Under the pieces are notes generated by a model. The model saw nothing but the letters and a program-made list of their open reading frames with translations, did not search any database and was not told the origin of the DNA. Below, in pieces: positions 25,784 to 35,127 of a DNA stretch of 64,000 nt. Origin of the DNA: Streptomyces cathayae (lineage in GTDB: Bacteria; Actinomycetota; Actinomycetes; Streptomycetales; Streptomycetaceae); assembly GCF_029760955.1 (NCBI RefSeq), contig NZ_CP121682.1, positions 4,464,001-4,528,000 of the forward strand, in the 5' to 3' direction. Positions within the stretch are counted from its first letter, which is position 1; the number at the start of each line of letters is the position of its first letter. The position numbers were made by a program, and so were the translations under genes.

Positions 25784-26136
25784 TCAGTCGGTGTCCTTGG
25801 GGTGTCGGGTGGACGCGTACACGAGGTGAACAGTCCGGCGCTCCTCGTCAACGAGGTAGCGAACACGGCCGCCTGCCGTCACCTCGTACTCCCACTGGGC
25901 GAGGTCCTGGCCGCGGAGGTCGGCCGTGGCCAGCCGGCCGCGCAGCCTGTGCTGACGATCGAGGTCTGCTCGGGACAGCGGGTCCCTGCGCAGAGCCTCG
26001 AAACAGCGACGTGTGTTTCCGGGCGCCTCCGCGCCCAACTCGCCCCACCCCTTCGCTGCCTCGTTCGTCGCGAATCGCAGGTGCCATTCCTCACCACGGA
26101 GGGCGGGGCGACATCGTCACCACGCTTGGGGCTCAC
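25784..26136 (-). pseudogene. Type II toxin gene, apparently frameshifted
   Basis: Downstream partner of the antitoxin gene. Its GTG (26134-26136) overlaps the antitoxin stop as GTGA, the usual coupling. The first part reads MSPKRGDDVAPPSVV. The conserved toxin body (EEWHLRFATNEAAKGW, then APGNTRRCFEALRRDP and WEYEVTAGGRVRYLVDEERR) lies in another frame that has no ATG or GTG start of its own. The 353-bp span is one base short of a multiple of three, so a single-base deletion or 2-bp insertion near 26090 explains both. The body looks RelE/ParE-like. A TTG at about 26040 could give a truncated product. Confidence 0.65.
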
Positions 26137-26594
26137 GGTGCGGTCACCTCGCCATGGTCCTCGTCCGGCAGCCGACGGGTGAGCTGTGCGGTGAGTTCGG
26201 GGTCGGCGAGGATGCGGGCCGTGGCGCGCCATTCGACGATGACGCGGTGGAGTTCGCTGTGTATGTCCAGTTGGGCGACGTCGTGCGTGGCGTCGATGAG
26301 GTCGGTCACGAACTGCCGCAGCTCTTCCGAGGACAGGTGACGGACCCAGGGGAAGACCGAGGGGAGCGCGCGCTGTATGGCCCGCTCGCCTCCGTCGCTG
26401 CGAACGAGGGCGGCGAGTAGGCGGGCGGTGACGTCCGCCGTTTCCTCGCGCTGCTGGTCATGGCGAGCCGTGGTCAGGTAGAGGTCCTCGCCGTCCCGAC
26501 GTGTGATGTGTACGCGGTGGGCCCGGTCGAGCGTTTCGGCGACACGTCTCGAGTTCTTCGAGAGCTCTGAGAAGGCGACCGTAGGAGTGGACAT
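26133..26594 (-). CDS. Phd/YefM-like antitoxin
   Basis: A 153-residue antitoxin. The N-terminal DNA-binding part MSTPTVAFSELSKNSRRVAE and VHITRRDGEDLYLTT is Phd/YefM-like, and the longer C-terminal half (HLSSEELRQFVTDLIDATHD) would bind the toxin. ATG 26594 directly follows a promoter whose spacer contains a perfect 18-bp palindrome, so autoregulation is very likely. The partner toxin gene overlaps its stop codon but appears broken, so the antitoxin may now be solitary. Confidence 0.82.
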   Translation of the reverse strand: MSTPTVAFSELSKNSRRVAETLDRAHRVHITRRDGEDLYLTTARHDQQREETADVTARLLAALVRSDGGERAIQRALPSVFPWVRHLSSEELRQFVTDLIDATHDVAQLDIHSELHRVIVEWRATARILADPELTAQLTRRLPDEDHGEVTAP

Positions 26595-26608
26595 ACCGGA
26601 AACCGTAC

Positions 26609-26626
26609 TTCGGAACATGTTCCGAA
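26609..26626 (-). promoter_or_regulatory. Antitoxin operator TTCGGAACATGTTCCGAA within the promoter
   Basis: Perfect 18-bp palindrome. On the minus strand it lies between a TTGATT -35 and a TACGGT -10 hexamer with an 18-base spacer, so bound antitoxin would block RNA polymerase. Confidence 0.8.
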
Positions 26627-26750
26627 ATCAATCGGTGGCGTAGACCTTTGTCGTGTGGCGATCAGATCTGGTCGTTTCGGGCGCCGCTCCCCTACCTCAC
26701 CGCGTGCTGAACCGGTCACTCCCGTTCGTTACAGTGCTGGCGTCGTACGT

Positions 26751-27911
26751 ATGCACGGTGGCCTGGGAGGTCTGGTGGACGCGACGGCCGGGCCCGTGTG
26801 GGGGCGGCGCGAGCAGCAGGACTTCCGCAGCCGGGTGCGCGGAACGCTGCTCGGGGTCGCCCTCGGGGACGCCCTGGGCGCGCCCGTGGACGGGATGGGA
26901 GCCGAGGCGGTACGGGAGGCGTACGGCGCCGCGGGGATCACCGGGTTCGCCCCCGCCCACGACCGGCGCGGAGCCGTCACGCACCTCACCCAGATGACCC
27001 TGTTCTCCGTGGACGGGCTGATCCGCGCGCAGGTGCGGCGCGACACCGGCGCCTGGCACCCGCCGACCGACCTGCACCAGGCGTATCTGCGCTGGGCGGT
27101 CACGCAACGCGACTGGGGGCCGGACGAGCGCCGCGCGGAGGACGGCTGGCTCGCCCGGCAGGAGTGGCTCTACGCCCGCCGGGACCCGGCCCGCGCCCTG
27201 CTGCTGGGGCTCGGCGACGGGATCATGGGGACGCCCGGGTCGCCCAAGAACCCCGGTGAGGCGGGGCCCGAGGCGGCGGCCCGTTCGGCGCCCTTCGGGC
27301 TGCTCGTCGGCTGGGAGCCGCACCTCGTCGCCCAGCTCGCCGTGGAGTGCGCGGCCCAGACCCACGGGCACCCGACCGCCTACCTCGCGGCCGGCGCGTA
27401 CGCGGTGCTCGTGCACGGGCTGGCCCGGGACGAGAGCCTGGACGCGGCGGTGCAGCGGGCGCTCGCGCTGCTGGCCGCCCGGCCGGGGCACCAGCCGGTG
27501 TCGGAGGCCCTGCAGCAGGCCCTGGGCGCCGTGCGGCAGGGGATGCCCACCCCGGACCGGGTCACCCGGCTCGCCGGGGCGGGCACGGCGGAAGGCCTCC
27601 TCGCCACCGCCGTGTACTGCGCCCTGGTGGGGGAGGACGTACGGCACGGGCTGTGCCTCGCCGTCAACCAGGACGGGCCGAGCGCGGCGGCCGGGGCGCT
27701 GACCGGCGGACTGCTGGGCGCCCTGCACGGCGAGACGGCCCTCCCGCCGGCCTGGCTGGCCGAACTGGAGGGCCGTCCCACGATCCTGGAACTCGCCGAC
27801 GACTTCGCCATGGAGATGACCCAGGGCCCCGCCCTGCACAGCCCCGCCGGCTCGTCCCCGGCCTGGCTGGCGCGCTACCCCCGGGGCGTCGCGGGCTCCC
27901 TGCCCGGCTGA
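26751..27911 (+). CDS. ADP-ribosylglycohydrolase-fold protein with degenerate metal sites
   Basis: About 386 residues of the DraG/ARH fold (RGTLLGVALGDALGAPVDG near the N-terminus). Active members bind two Mg2+ through TDDT and a C-terminal GDSD-type motif. Here the first reads T77-H-L-T and the second N306-Q-D-G-P-S, so both metal-binding aspartate sets are damaged. The protein may bind ADP-ribosyl groups without cleaving them, or have another role. ATG 26751 is my start; GTG 26775, with GGGAGG four bases upstream, is an alternative. It converges on the membrane-protein gene with only seven bases between stops. Confidence 0.82.
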   Translation: MHGGLGGLVDATAGPVWGRREQQDFRSRVRGTLLGVALGDALGAPVDGMGAEAVREAYGAAGITGFAPAHDRRGAVTHLTQMTLFSVDGLIRAQVRRDTGAWHPPTDLHQAYLRWAVTQRDWGPDERRAEDGWLARQEWLYARRDPARALLLGLGDGIMGTPGSPKNPGEAGPEAAARSAPFGLLVGWEPHLVAQLAVECAAQTHGHPTAYLAAGAYAVLVHGLARDESLDAAVQRALALLAARPGHQPVSEALQQALGAVRQGMPTPDRVTRLAGAGTAEGLLATAVYCALVGEDVRHGLCLAVNQDGPSAAAGALTGGLLGALHGETALPPAWLAELEGRPTILELADDFAMEMTQGPALHSPAGSSPAWLARYPRGVAGSLPG

Positions 27912-27918
27912 ACCCGCC

Positions 27919-29871
27919 TCAGCGCAGCTCGTCCGGGCACGGCGTGCCGCGCGGCACGGTGTACGGCGCCGCCAGCCGGTACGTGCCCGGCTTCGGCGCG
28001 ATCAGCACCGTCCACCGGTCGCCGTTCGCGTCCTCCTCCGTCTCCATCAGGCAGCCGTTGACGTTGTCGTACGTCTTCGGCACGTCCTCCGCGCCCCCGG
28101 CGCCGCCCCTCTCGGAACGCTCCTCGGACTCCGCCGTCTCCTGCGGCGGCTGCAGCTTGTCGCCCTCCGCGTCGACGATGCTCAGCCACGGCGAGTACGG
28201 GATGCGCACGAGGATGCGGCCCGCCTCCTCGACCCGCATCGTCATCCCGCCCTGCTCGGCCCGCTCCACGACCGTGTTCGGCTCGGCCAGCGGAGTCGGC
28301 TCGCTCACCTCGAACAGCTGCCAGTTCGCGTCGCCCCAGACCTGCTTCAGATAGGGCAGCCCCCGCTGGACCAGCTCCCGCTCCCGCTGACCGCCGTCAC
28401 CGTCCGGCTCGTCCTTCGGCAGCACCACGAAGTGCACCGCCCAGCGCTTCAGCCATTCGTGGTAGTTCGCCGAGTTGAGCGTGTCGTCGTAGAAGAGCGG
28501 ATTGCGCTCCATGTCGGCCTGCCGGTTCCAGCCCCGGGCCAGATTGACGTACGGCGCGAGCGCCGAGGCCTCGCGGTGCGAACGCGCCGGCACGACCTCC
28601 ACCCGGCCCCGCTCCGCACCGACCTCCTGGAGCTCGTTGACCAGCGGCGCCAGCTCACGCGCCCAGGAGGCGGCCGGGGTGGTGTTGACGACGTCGTCGG
28701 CCGACTTGAAGCCGATCCACCCGACGAACCCGACGGACGCCACGACGAGCGCGTACCACCTGAGGCTCCGCGGCACCGTGAACGGCAGCGCCGCCACCAG
28801 CGCCATCCCGGCGAACAGCATCGCCAGCCGCGTCATGTTGGAGCCGATCTGCGAACTGACCAGCCAGACCAGCACCACCCCCAGTCCGTACACCGCGGCC
28901 GTGATCCGGACCGTGATCCACTCCCGGGGCACCAGGACGGCCACCAGGACCGAGAACACCAGCGGCAGGACCACCGAGCCGAACCCCATCGGCTGCGTCC
29001 CCGAGAACGGGAACATCCAGGCCGACACCGCCACCACCGCGGTCGGACCCAGCCCCAGCGCCCACGCCCCCGGCCGCCGCTTCTGCAGGAACAGCGCCAC
29101 CGCCACCAGCCCCACGAACAGGCCCGCGACCGGCGAGGACATCGTGGCCAGCGCCGCCAGCGGCGCCGCGCACAGCGCCTTCGCCCAGCGCTTGTAACGC
29201 CAGCGGTGAGGCCAGCAGAACACCACGGCGACCGCGGCCAGCCCGAACATCACGCCCAGCCCGAACGTCACCCGCCCCGAGGCCGCGTTGCCCAGCAGCC
29301 CGAACACGCCCGCGAGCGCCGCCCACAGGGGATTGCGCAGACCGGGGAGACCGCGGATCAGCAGCATCGTCAGCAGCGCGGCCGACGCCGTCCCCACGAG
29401 CATCATCGTCGTCCGCACCCCGAGGAGCGACATCAGGTACGGCGACACCATGCTGTACGACACCGGGTGCATGCCGCCGTACCAGGCCAGGTTGTACGCG
29501 GAGTCGGGGTGCCGGCCGACGAACTCGGCCCAGGCGTCCTGCGCCGCGAGGTCGCCACCGCTGTTCGCGAACGTGAAGAACCAGACGATGTGCAGGACGC
29601 CGGCGAGAGCGGTGACGGACAGCACCGGATGCCGCAGCACCCAGGTTCGCACCGCGCGGACGGCGGCCCTGGGACGGGAGACCCGCGCGGGGGCGGGGAC
29701 GGCGTCCGAGCCGGGTGCGGGTGCGGGGGCGGCGTCCGAGGCGGGTGCGGAGCCGCCCTCAGGGCCGGGTGCGCCGCCCGGCGGCCGGTCCGCCTCCGGC
29801 TCGGGTATTCGCGGGCCGGGCCCCGGGCCCGGATCGGCGTCGTCGGCGCGTGTCGGCTCCGCAGTGGCCAC
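27919..29871 (-). CDS. Polytopic integral membrane protein
   Basis: 650 residues: a disordered Pro/Ala-rich N-terminus (to about 70), around ten membrane helices (from VLSVTALAGVLHIVWFF to the region near WYALVVASVGFVGWIGF), then a large extracytoplasmic C-terminal domain of about 240 residues with two cysteines (NGCLMETEED, GTPCPDELR). The layout resembles GT-C-like membrane proteins, but I see no catalytic signature. Function unknown. The GTG at 29871 has GGGGAG eight bases upstream; the frame is open to a GTG at 29994 without such a site. Confidence 0.82.
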   Translation of the reverse strand: MATAEPTRADDADPGPGPGPRIPEPEADRPPGGAPGPEGGSAPASDAAPAPAPGSDAVPAPARVSRPRAAVRAVRTWVLRHPVLSVTALAGVLHIVWFFTFANSGGDLAAQDAWAEFVGRHPDSAYNLAWYGGMHPVSYSMVSPYLMSLLGVRTTMMLVGTASAALLTMLLIRGLPGLRNPLWAALAGVFGLLGNAASGRVTFGLGVMFGLAAVAVVFCWPHRWRYKRWAKALCAAPLAALATMSSPVAGLFVGLVAVALFLQKRRPGAWALGLGPTAVVAVSAWMFPFSGTQPMGFGSVVLPLVFSVLVAVLVPREWITVRITAAVYGLGVVLVWLVSSQIGSNMTRLAMLFAGMALVAALPFTVPRSLRWYALVVASVGFVGWIGFKSADDVVNTTPAASWARELAPLVNELQEVGAERGRVEVVPARSHREASALAPYVNLARGWNRQADMERNPLFYDDTLNSANYHEWLKRWAVHFVVLPKDEPDGDGGQRERELVQRGLPYLKQVWGDANWQLFEVSEPTPLAEPNTVVERAEQGGMTMRVEEAGRILVRIPYSPWLSIVDAEGDKLQPPQETAESEERSERGGAGGAEDVPKTYDNVNGCLMETEEDANGDRWTVLIAPKPGTYRLAAPYTVPRGTPCPDELR

Positions 29872-29994
29872 CTGAAGGCACTCCCCGTGTCCCGTCTTCT
29901 GTTCGCGTTCCGGTCGGCGGTCGCGGCCGTCCGCCGTGGTGCTGACATCCGCGCCCCGGTCACCGGCGACCTGCCCGTTTCGTGACGCTAGCAC

Positions 29995-30041
29995 GCACCC
30001 CGCCGACCGGGGCCCAGGACGGGCTCCGGTCGGCGGGGTGC
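29995..30041 (-). terminator. 16-bp stem terminator downstream of the carboxypeptidase gene
   Basis: Perfect arms GCACCCCGCCGACCGG (29995-30010) and complement (30026-30041) with a 15-base loop, 32 bases after the stop of the minus-strand gene. Confidence 0.8.
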
Positions 30042-30073
30042 GATGCCCGCCGCTCGCCGGGGAGCGGGGTGGA

Positions 30074-32686
30074 TCAGGCGATGCGCGTCAGCTTGTCCGA
30101 GAAGCCGGGCTCCACGAGGTCCTCCTGGAGAGCGACCGGCACCTTGACGGCGGCGCTGTCCTTGCCGTCACCGACGGTGAGCGTGCCCACCTTCGTGCCG
30201 GCCTTCTCGGTGTGCGGCAGGGCGTCGGCGGAGAGGTTCAGCTTCACCTTCAGGCCGGCCCAGCCGACCGCGGTGACGTCCTGGGTGACGACGACCGGGG
30301 TGCGACCGCCGAACCGGTCGTCGACGTACCCGACGACGTCGCCCTTCTTCAGGATCTTCTCCGAGGTCGGCACGTCCTGCGCGGCGAGCAGCGCGGTCTT
30401 GCTGACCGCGTTGACCAGGTCGAGGGTCGACGGTGCCTTGCGCTGACCGAGGATCGCGCCGACGACGGTCACCGTCTGGCCGTCGACCTTCTTGTGGGTG
30501 GCGAAGAGCAGGTTGCCGCCGGCCGCGGTGGTGTTGCCGGTCTTGAGCCCGATCGCGCCGATGGTGAAGGGCAGCTGGTTGTGGTTGCTCCAGTACTTGC
30601 CGGTCGGGTCCGTCCAGCTGGCCACACTGGTGATGGCCACCATGGCCGGGATCCTCATGGCCGCGCTGCCGAGCTTCACCTGGTCCTCGGCGGTGGAGAC
30701 GGTGGTCTTGTCCAGACCGGACGGGTCGGTGTACGTCGTGTCGGTCATCCCGAGCTCCTTGGCGGTGGCGTTCATCTTCTCGACGAACGCCTCCTCGGAG
30801 CCCGCGTCCCAACGCGCCAGCAGGCGGGCGATGTTGTTCGCAGAGGGGATCATGACCGCGGACAGGGCCTGCTTCTGGGTGAGGAAGTCGCCGGCCTTGA
30901 CGGTGTTGAGGGTGGACTCGCCCTGCTGGTCGTAGCCGCCCTCCTTCTCCGCCGTCGGGTCGATCTCGATCTTCGGGCCTTCCTCGCCCGGCTTCAGCGG
31001 GTGGTCGCGCAGGATGACGTACGCGGTCATGGTCTTGGCGACCGAGCCGATGGCGACCGGCTTCTGCTCACCGAAGTGGTCCATCGCGCCGATGCCGTCG
31101 ACGCTCATCCAGCCCTGCCCCTCGTCGGGCCAGGGCAGCTTCACCTGGTCGCCGTCGAAGGTGTGGGTTTCCTCGGCGGTGAGTTCGAGCGTGGGGGCGG
31201 GAAGCGGGCGCATGTTCTGTACGACCGCGAAGACGATCACCAGCAGAATGGCCAGCGGCGTCCAGATCTTGACCCGCCGCACGGCCGTCCGCAGCGGGGT
31301 CTCCGGCGGCGGCGGGGTGTTGGTCAGCTCGGCCAGCAGATCCAACGGCGGCTTGGGCGGCAGCGGCTGCTGCCTGGTCAGCTCCGGCCCGACCTGCGGG
31401 ACCGAACGGGTGGCGTCGGCGGGGGCGGTGACGGGCGACGCGGGGGCGGGCGACGCGGAGGGCGGCACCCGGAGCGCGGTGGTGACGGAGTCCCCGACCT
31501 TCGGGGCCTTGCGCACCTCGGGGTCGTCCAGGTCCTTGAGCGGCACGAACTTGCTGGTGCGCTCGGCCGCGGACTCGGGCTGGGGATCGGTGCCCGCAGC
31601 CTTGTCGGTGGCCTTGCCAGCGTCCTTGTCGGCCTTCTCACCGGCCTTCTTGGCAGCGTCGCCCAGCTTCAGCATGGTGGTGGGCTGGTCGACGGCGGGC
31701 GCGGAGGGGCGCGGGGCCTTGAAGACGGCGGTGGGCTGATCGGTGCGGGGCGCGCCGGGGGCAGCCTCGTCGGCGTCCTCGGCCTTCCCGGCGTCCTCGG
31801 CGTCGGTCTCGTCGGCCCCGGCGGTGGACTTGGCGTCGACGTCGTCGGTGCCGCTCGCCTTGTCCGCGCCGGCCTCGGGCGTGGCCTTGTCGGCCTTGTC
31901 GGCCTTCTTGGCGTCCTCGGGTGTCGCGCCCGGGTCGGTGCCGTCGCCGCCGTCGGCGGTGGGAGTGTCGTCCTCGGCGTCCGGGGCGTCGGCGGCGCGG
32001 GCGGCGGCGGGGGCCGCGTCGGCGTCGGCCTCCGGTGTCACCTCGGACTCGGACTCGGCCTCCGCGTCCGCGTCCGGTGCGTCGGTACCGTCGGCCCCGG
32101 AAGGCTTGCCTGAGCCCTCGTCAGGGCTCTCGCCGCCGCCCTGGGCGTCCTCCCGCTCGTCCTGACCGTTCCGCTCGTCCTGACCGTTCCGCTCGTCCGT
32201 GTCATCCCTGTCGGCGTTCTCGGCCTTCTGGGCGCCCTCCGTGCCCTTCCCCGGCCCGTCCTGCTCCGCCTCGTCCGCCGACCGCACCCACGAGGCGGCT
32301 ACGGCCTGCAGCCGCCCGTCGCCGTCCGTAGCGGAATCGTCACGCCCGTCGGATGCGGCTTCCTTCGCCCCGGACTCCGGCTCGGCGGAATCCGAGGCGT
32401 CCTCGTCCATCCGGTCGGCCCGGTCGTCTTCGTCCTCCTGCTCGTCGGTCTGCGCGTCGCGCACCGACAGCACCCGGGTGGCCGTATCGACTCCCCCCAC
32501 GGAGCCCTTGGCCGACGCGGACGACTCCGACGGCGTCGCGTCCCGGCTCACCGTCAACCGGGGGTCCCGCTTCTCCGTGGAACCCTCCGCCTCGCTCCTG
32601 GCCTCGGGAACCGGGCCCGCGCTCCCCGGCGTCGGTTCTGCCGACGACTCGCGCTGCTTCGACCTGTCGGGGGACTCGCCCGCCAC
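30074..32686 (-). CDS. D-alanyl-D-alanine carboxypeptidase (PBP5/DacA type) with long acidic N-terminal region
   Basis: Trims the terminal D-Ala from peptidoglycan stem peptides outside the membrane. The catalytic domain has S548-V-A-K551, S615-A-N617 and K715-T-G717. Uncommonly, about 470 residues precede a single membrane helix (about 475-492, LAILLVIVFAVV). They are highly acidic, rich in Asp, Glu, Ala and Lys, and should lie in the cytoplasm, making this a bitopic enzyme with a disordered intracellular region. An 18-bp coding duplication (ERNGQD twice) lies within it. The GTG at 32686 has GGAGGAGGC upstream. Confidence 0.92.
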   Translation of the reverse strand: MAGESPDRSKQRESSAEPTPGSAGPVPEARSEAEGSTEKRDPRLTVSRDATPSESSASAKGSVGGVDTATRVLSVRDAQTDEQEDEDDRADRMDEDASDSAEPESGAKEAASDGRDDSATDGDGRLQAVAASWVRSADEAEQDGPGKGTEGAQKAENADRDDTDERNGQDERNGQDEREDAQGGGESPDEGSGKPSGADGTDAPDADAEAESESEVTPEADADAAPAAARAADAPDAEDDTPTADGGDGTDPGATPEDAKKADKADKATPEAGADKASGTDDVDAKSTAGADETDAEDAGKAEDADEAAPGAPRTDQPTAVFKAPRPSAPAVDQPTTMLKLGDAAKKAGEKADKDAGKATDKAAGTDPQPESAAERTSKFVPLKDLDDPEVRKAPKVGDSVTTALRVPPSASPAPASPVTAPADATRSVPQVGPELTRQQPLPPKPPLDLLAELTNTPPPPETPLRTAVRRVKIWTPLAILLVIVFAVVQNMRPLPAPTLELTAEETHTFDGDQVKLPWPDEGQGWMSVDGIGAMDHFGEQKPVAIGSVAKTMTAYVILRDHPLKPGEEGPKIEIDPTAEKEGGYDQQGESTLNTVKAGDFLTQKQALSAVMIPSANNIARLLARWDAGSEEAFVEKMNATAKELGMTDTTYTDPSGLDKTTVSTAEDQVKLGSAAMRIPAMVAITSVASWTDPTGKYWSNHNQLPFTIGAIGLKTGNTTAAGGNLLFATHKKVDGQTVTVVGAILGQRKAPSTLDLVNAVSKTALLAAQDVPTSEKILKKGDVVGYVDDRFGGRTPVVVTQDVTAVGWAGLKVKLNLSADALPHTEKAGTKVGTLTVGDGKDSAAVKVPVALQEDLVEPGFSDKLTRIA

Positions 32687-32933
32687 CGATGCCTCCTCCG
32701 TGCGCCGCGCGTCCGCGCGTACGCCTACCGAACCGTGAATCCGCAATTCGCCCGCCCGGAACAACGCTCAGCGGCGCTGTCCGAACCATGTACCAGTGTC
32801 CTGTGTGCGGGCTTCCCCCACGTGGTAGACGAGAACGACATACCTACCGGTTCCCTCACGAACCGGTCACGCGCCCTCGACAGACCAATGTGAGAGGGGT
32901 CACCCTGTCATTCATCCACGCGGGGAGGCATGG

Positions 32934-33692
32934 ATGGGCAGGAGCCGAAGAACACTTCCGGAAGAGCTTTTGCTGCTGGCATTGGACCCGACCACGGGTA
33001 CCACTGCGCAGCCGCAGTCGCTCGACCTCGGTCTGGCCGGAGCACAGCTAGTGGAGCTGGCGCTGGCCGGACGGATAGCCCCAGACGGGGATCGTATCGC
33101 CGTGGTGGTGCCACGGCCGACTGGAGATCCGACTCTGGACAGCGCGTTGGAGTTGCTGCGTAGGCGCGGCGCTCCGGTTCGGGCTGTCCACTGGATAGGC
33201 GGGCCGCGTCTCGGGCTCCGCCAGACCTACCTCTCGCATCTGGAGCGGTGCGGCATGGTGCATGCCGTGGCGGGCCAGATGTGCGGGGTGTTGCCGACGA
33301 CTCGCTACCAGGCGACGGACACCGAGATCAGCCGGGAGATCAGGGCCCGGCTGGACTCCGCGATCCGCACCGGCGTGCCGCCGGACCCGCGGACCGCGGC
33401 GCTCGCCGCACTGGCGCACGCGGTGGGCCTCGGCAAACACCTGTACCCGGGGAACGAGGGTCGCTCCTCGCGCTCCCGGTTGCGGGACCTGATCCGGCAC
33501 GACCCGATGGGCGGCCTGGTGGCGCATGCCGTGATGGACGTGCAGAACGGTGCGGCGGCCCAGCCGCGCCGTGGCGCGGCCCCGGCAGGCGGCCGTCAGA
33601 CCACCACCGGCGGCCGGGGCGGACCGGAACCCGCCCGAGGGGTACCGGCCCAGCCGCGCCACGGATCCATGGCGCGCGCCGCCGCCCACTAG
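32934..33692 (+). CDS. GPP34 (GOLPH3)-family phosphoprotein
   Basis: 252 residues. The GPP34 fold is recognised from LPEELLLLALDPTTGTTA at the start, LGLAGAQLVELALAGRIAPD, and the C-terminal helical segment HAVGLGKHLYPGNEGRSSRS. Eukaryotic GOLPH3 binds phosphatidylinositol 4-phosphate; Streptomyces have several such proteins of unknown role, perhaps membrane-associated. The tail after 205 is disordered and Gly/Arg/Pro-rich. ATG 32934 has GGGGAGG six bases upstream; an ATG at 32930 is in a wrong frame. It is divergent from the carboxypeptidase gene and followed by a strong terminator. Confidence 0.88.
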   Translation: MGRSRRTLPEELLLLALDPTTGTTAQPQSLDLGLAGAQLVELALAGRIAPDGDRIAVVVPRPTGDPTLDSALELLRRRGAPVRAVHWIGGPRLGLRQTYLSHLERCGMVHAVAGQMCGVLPTTRYQATDTEISREIRARLDSAIRTGVPPDPRTAALAALAHAVGLGKHLYPGNEGRSSRSRLRDLIRHDPMGGLVAHAVMDVQNGAAAQPRRGAAPAGGRQTTTGGRGGPEPARGVPAQPRHGSMARAAAH

Positions 33693-33764
33693 GCCGACGG
33701 CCGGGCCCCGCGGGGCCCCTGGTCGGCCACGGCACCACAGACCCGGTCACGGGAGCCGCTGTTC

Positions 33765-33805
33765 GAGCGGGGCGGAGAGAGTTCACGGCTCTCTCCGCCC
33801 CGCTC
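33765..33805 (+). terminator. 16-bp stem terminator after the GPP34 gene
   Basis: Perfect arms GAGCGGGGCGGAGAGA (33765-33780) and complement (33790-33805), nine-base loop. The remaining stretch to 34044 holds the promoter region of the XRE gene and nothing else visible. Confidence 0.85.
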
Positions 33806-34044
33806 GGCATGCCGCGAACCGGTGGACGCCGTGACCGCTCGCAACCGCTCGACACCGCAACCGACCGACGTTACCCGTCCGCACCGGTCCGTGGCGTCAC
33901 CACACCGCGAACTGCCGGACAGCGGCCGCATAACCGCTGTTTCCCAGCGGTAGGAAGCACCTTGGTGGCAGTCTGCTCAACACCAGATACGCAAAGTGGC
34001 AAGTACGAGTAAGTACGAGGCACGCAGCCGGAGGTGCACGTCCC

Positions 34045-34902
34045 GTGGCGTCCAATGTCAATCCCACCGTCAGGCGACGCCGGCTGGGCCAGGAGCTCCG
34101 CAGGCTCCGCGAGCTCAAGGGCATGACGGCCGAGGAAGTGGCGGAACGACTGCTGGTGTCGCAGTCGAAGATCAGCCGGCTGGAGAACGGCCGGCGCAGC
34201 ATCAGCCAGCGTGACGTCCGCGACCTCTGCGGCGTCTACGAGGTCGAGGACCAGCGGATCGTCGAGTCGCTGATGCAGATGGCCAAGGACTCCCGCCAGC
34301 AGGGCTGGTGGCACGCCTTCGGTGACATCCCGTACAGCGTCTACATCGGCCTGGAGACGGACGCGGAGTCGCTCAGGGTCTACGAACCGCAGATCATCAC
34401 CGGCCTGTTGCAGACCCGTGCGTACGCCGAGGCGATCGTCCAGGGCGGTTCGCCCGAGTCGTCCGACCAGGAGAACGACAAGCGGGTCGAGGTGCGTCTG
34501 CGCCGACAGGGCCGGATCACCGCCGACAAGGACCCGCTGCGGCTGTGGGTGGTCCTGGACGAGGCGTCGCTGCGCCGGGTCGTCGGGAGCGGCCAGGTCA
34601 TGCGTGAACAGCTGGAGCACGTGATGGAGCTGTCCCAGCTGCCGCACATCACCGTGCAGGTGCTGCCGTTCGAGGTCGGCGCGCACTCCGGCATCAACGG
34701 CCAGTACTCGATCCTGGAGTTCGCGGACGCGGCCGACTCGAGCGTCGTGTACATCGAGGGCGTGACCAGCGACCTGTACCTGGAGAAGCCGCACGACGTG
34801 CAGAAGTACACCGTGATGTACGAGCACTTGAGGGCGCAGTCCCTGAACGTGGAACAGTCCCGCCAGCTCGTGGAACGCGTGGCGAAGGAGTACGCGCGCT
34901 GA
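34045..34902 (+). CDS. XRE-type helix-turn-helix regulator with DUF5753
   Basis: 285 residues. The N-terminal HTH (RRLGQELRRLRELKGMTAEE, VAERLLVSQSKISRLENGRR) is followed by the DUF5753 effector domain (ITGLLQTRAYAEAIV, then ITVQVLPFEVGAHSGINGQY). Such WhiJ-like regulators pair with DUF397 proteins and affect development and antibiotic production in Streptomyces. GTG 34045 has GGAGGTG eight bases upstream. The DUF397 gene at 35128 is the likely partner. Confidence 0.93.
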   Translation: MASNVNPTVRRRRLGQELRRLRELKGMTAEEVAERLLVSQSKISRLENGRRSISQRDVRDLCGVYEVEDQRIVESLMQMAKDSRQQGWWHAFGDIPYSVYIGLETDAESLRVYEPQIITGLLQTRAYAEAIVQGGSPESSDQENDKRVEVRLRRQGRITADKDPLRLWVVLDEASLRRVVGSGQVMREQLEHVMELSQLPHITVQVLPFEVGAHSGINGQYSILEFADAADSSVVYIEGVTSDLYLEKPHDVQKYTVMYEHLRAQSLNVEQSRQLVERVAKEYAR

Positions 34903-35127
34903 CCTCCCGGAGGGGAGGGCGGGATGCTACACCGCTGCCGTGCCTGACTGGAAGTATCTCTTGGGATATGCCACCCGGTCGAGTGAATGGCTGCGCCGGA
35001 AAAGGATGCCGACCAGTAGCGTCGATCACGCCGGCCACGAACGAAGGTTGGCGCAATCCGTTCTGCGGGTCCCTGCCGGAATGCGCAGCCCGGTGACAGC
35101 AACTCAGCAACTGGCTACGGAGCGAAC

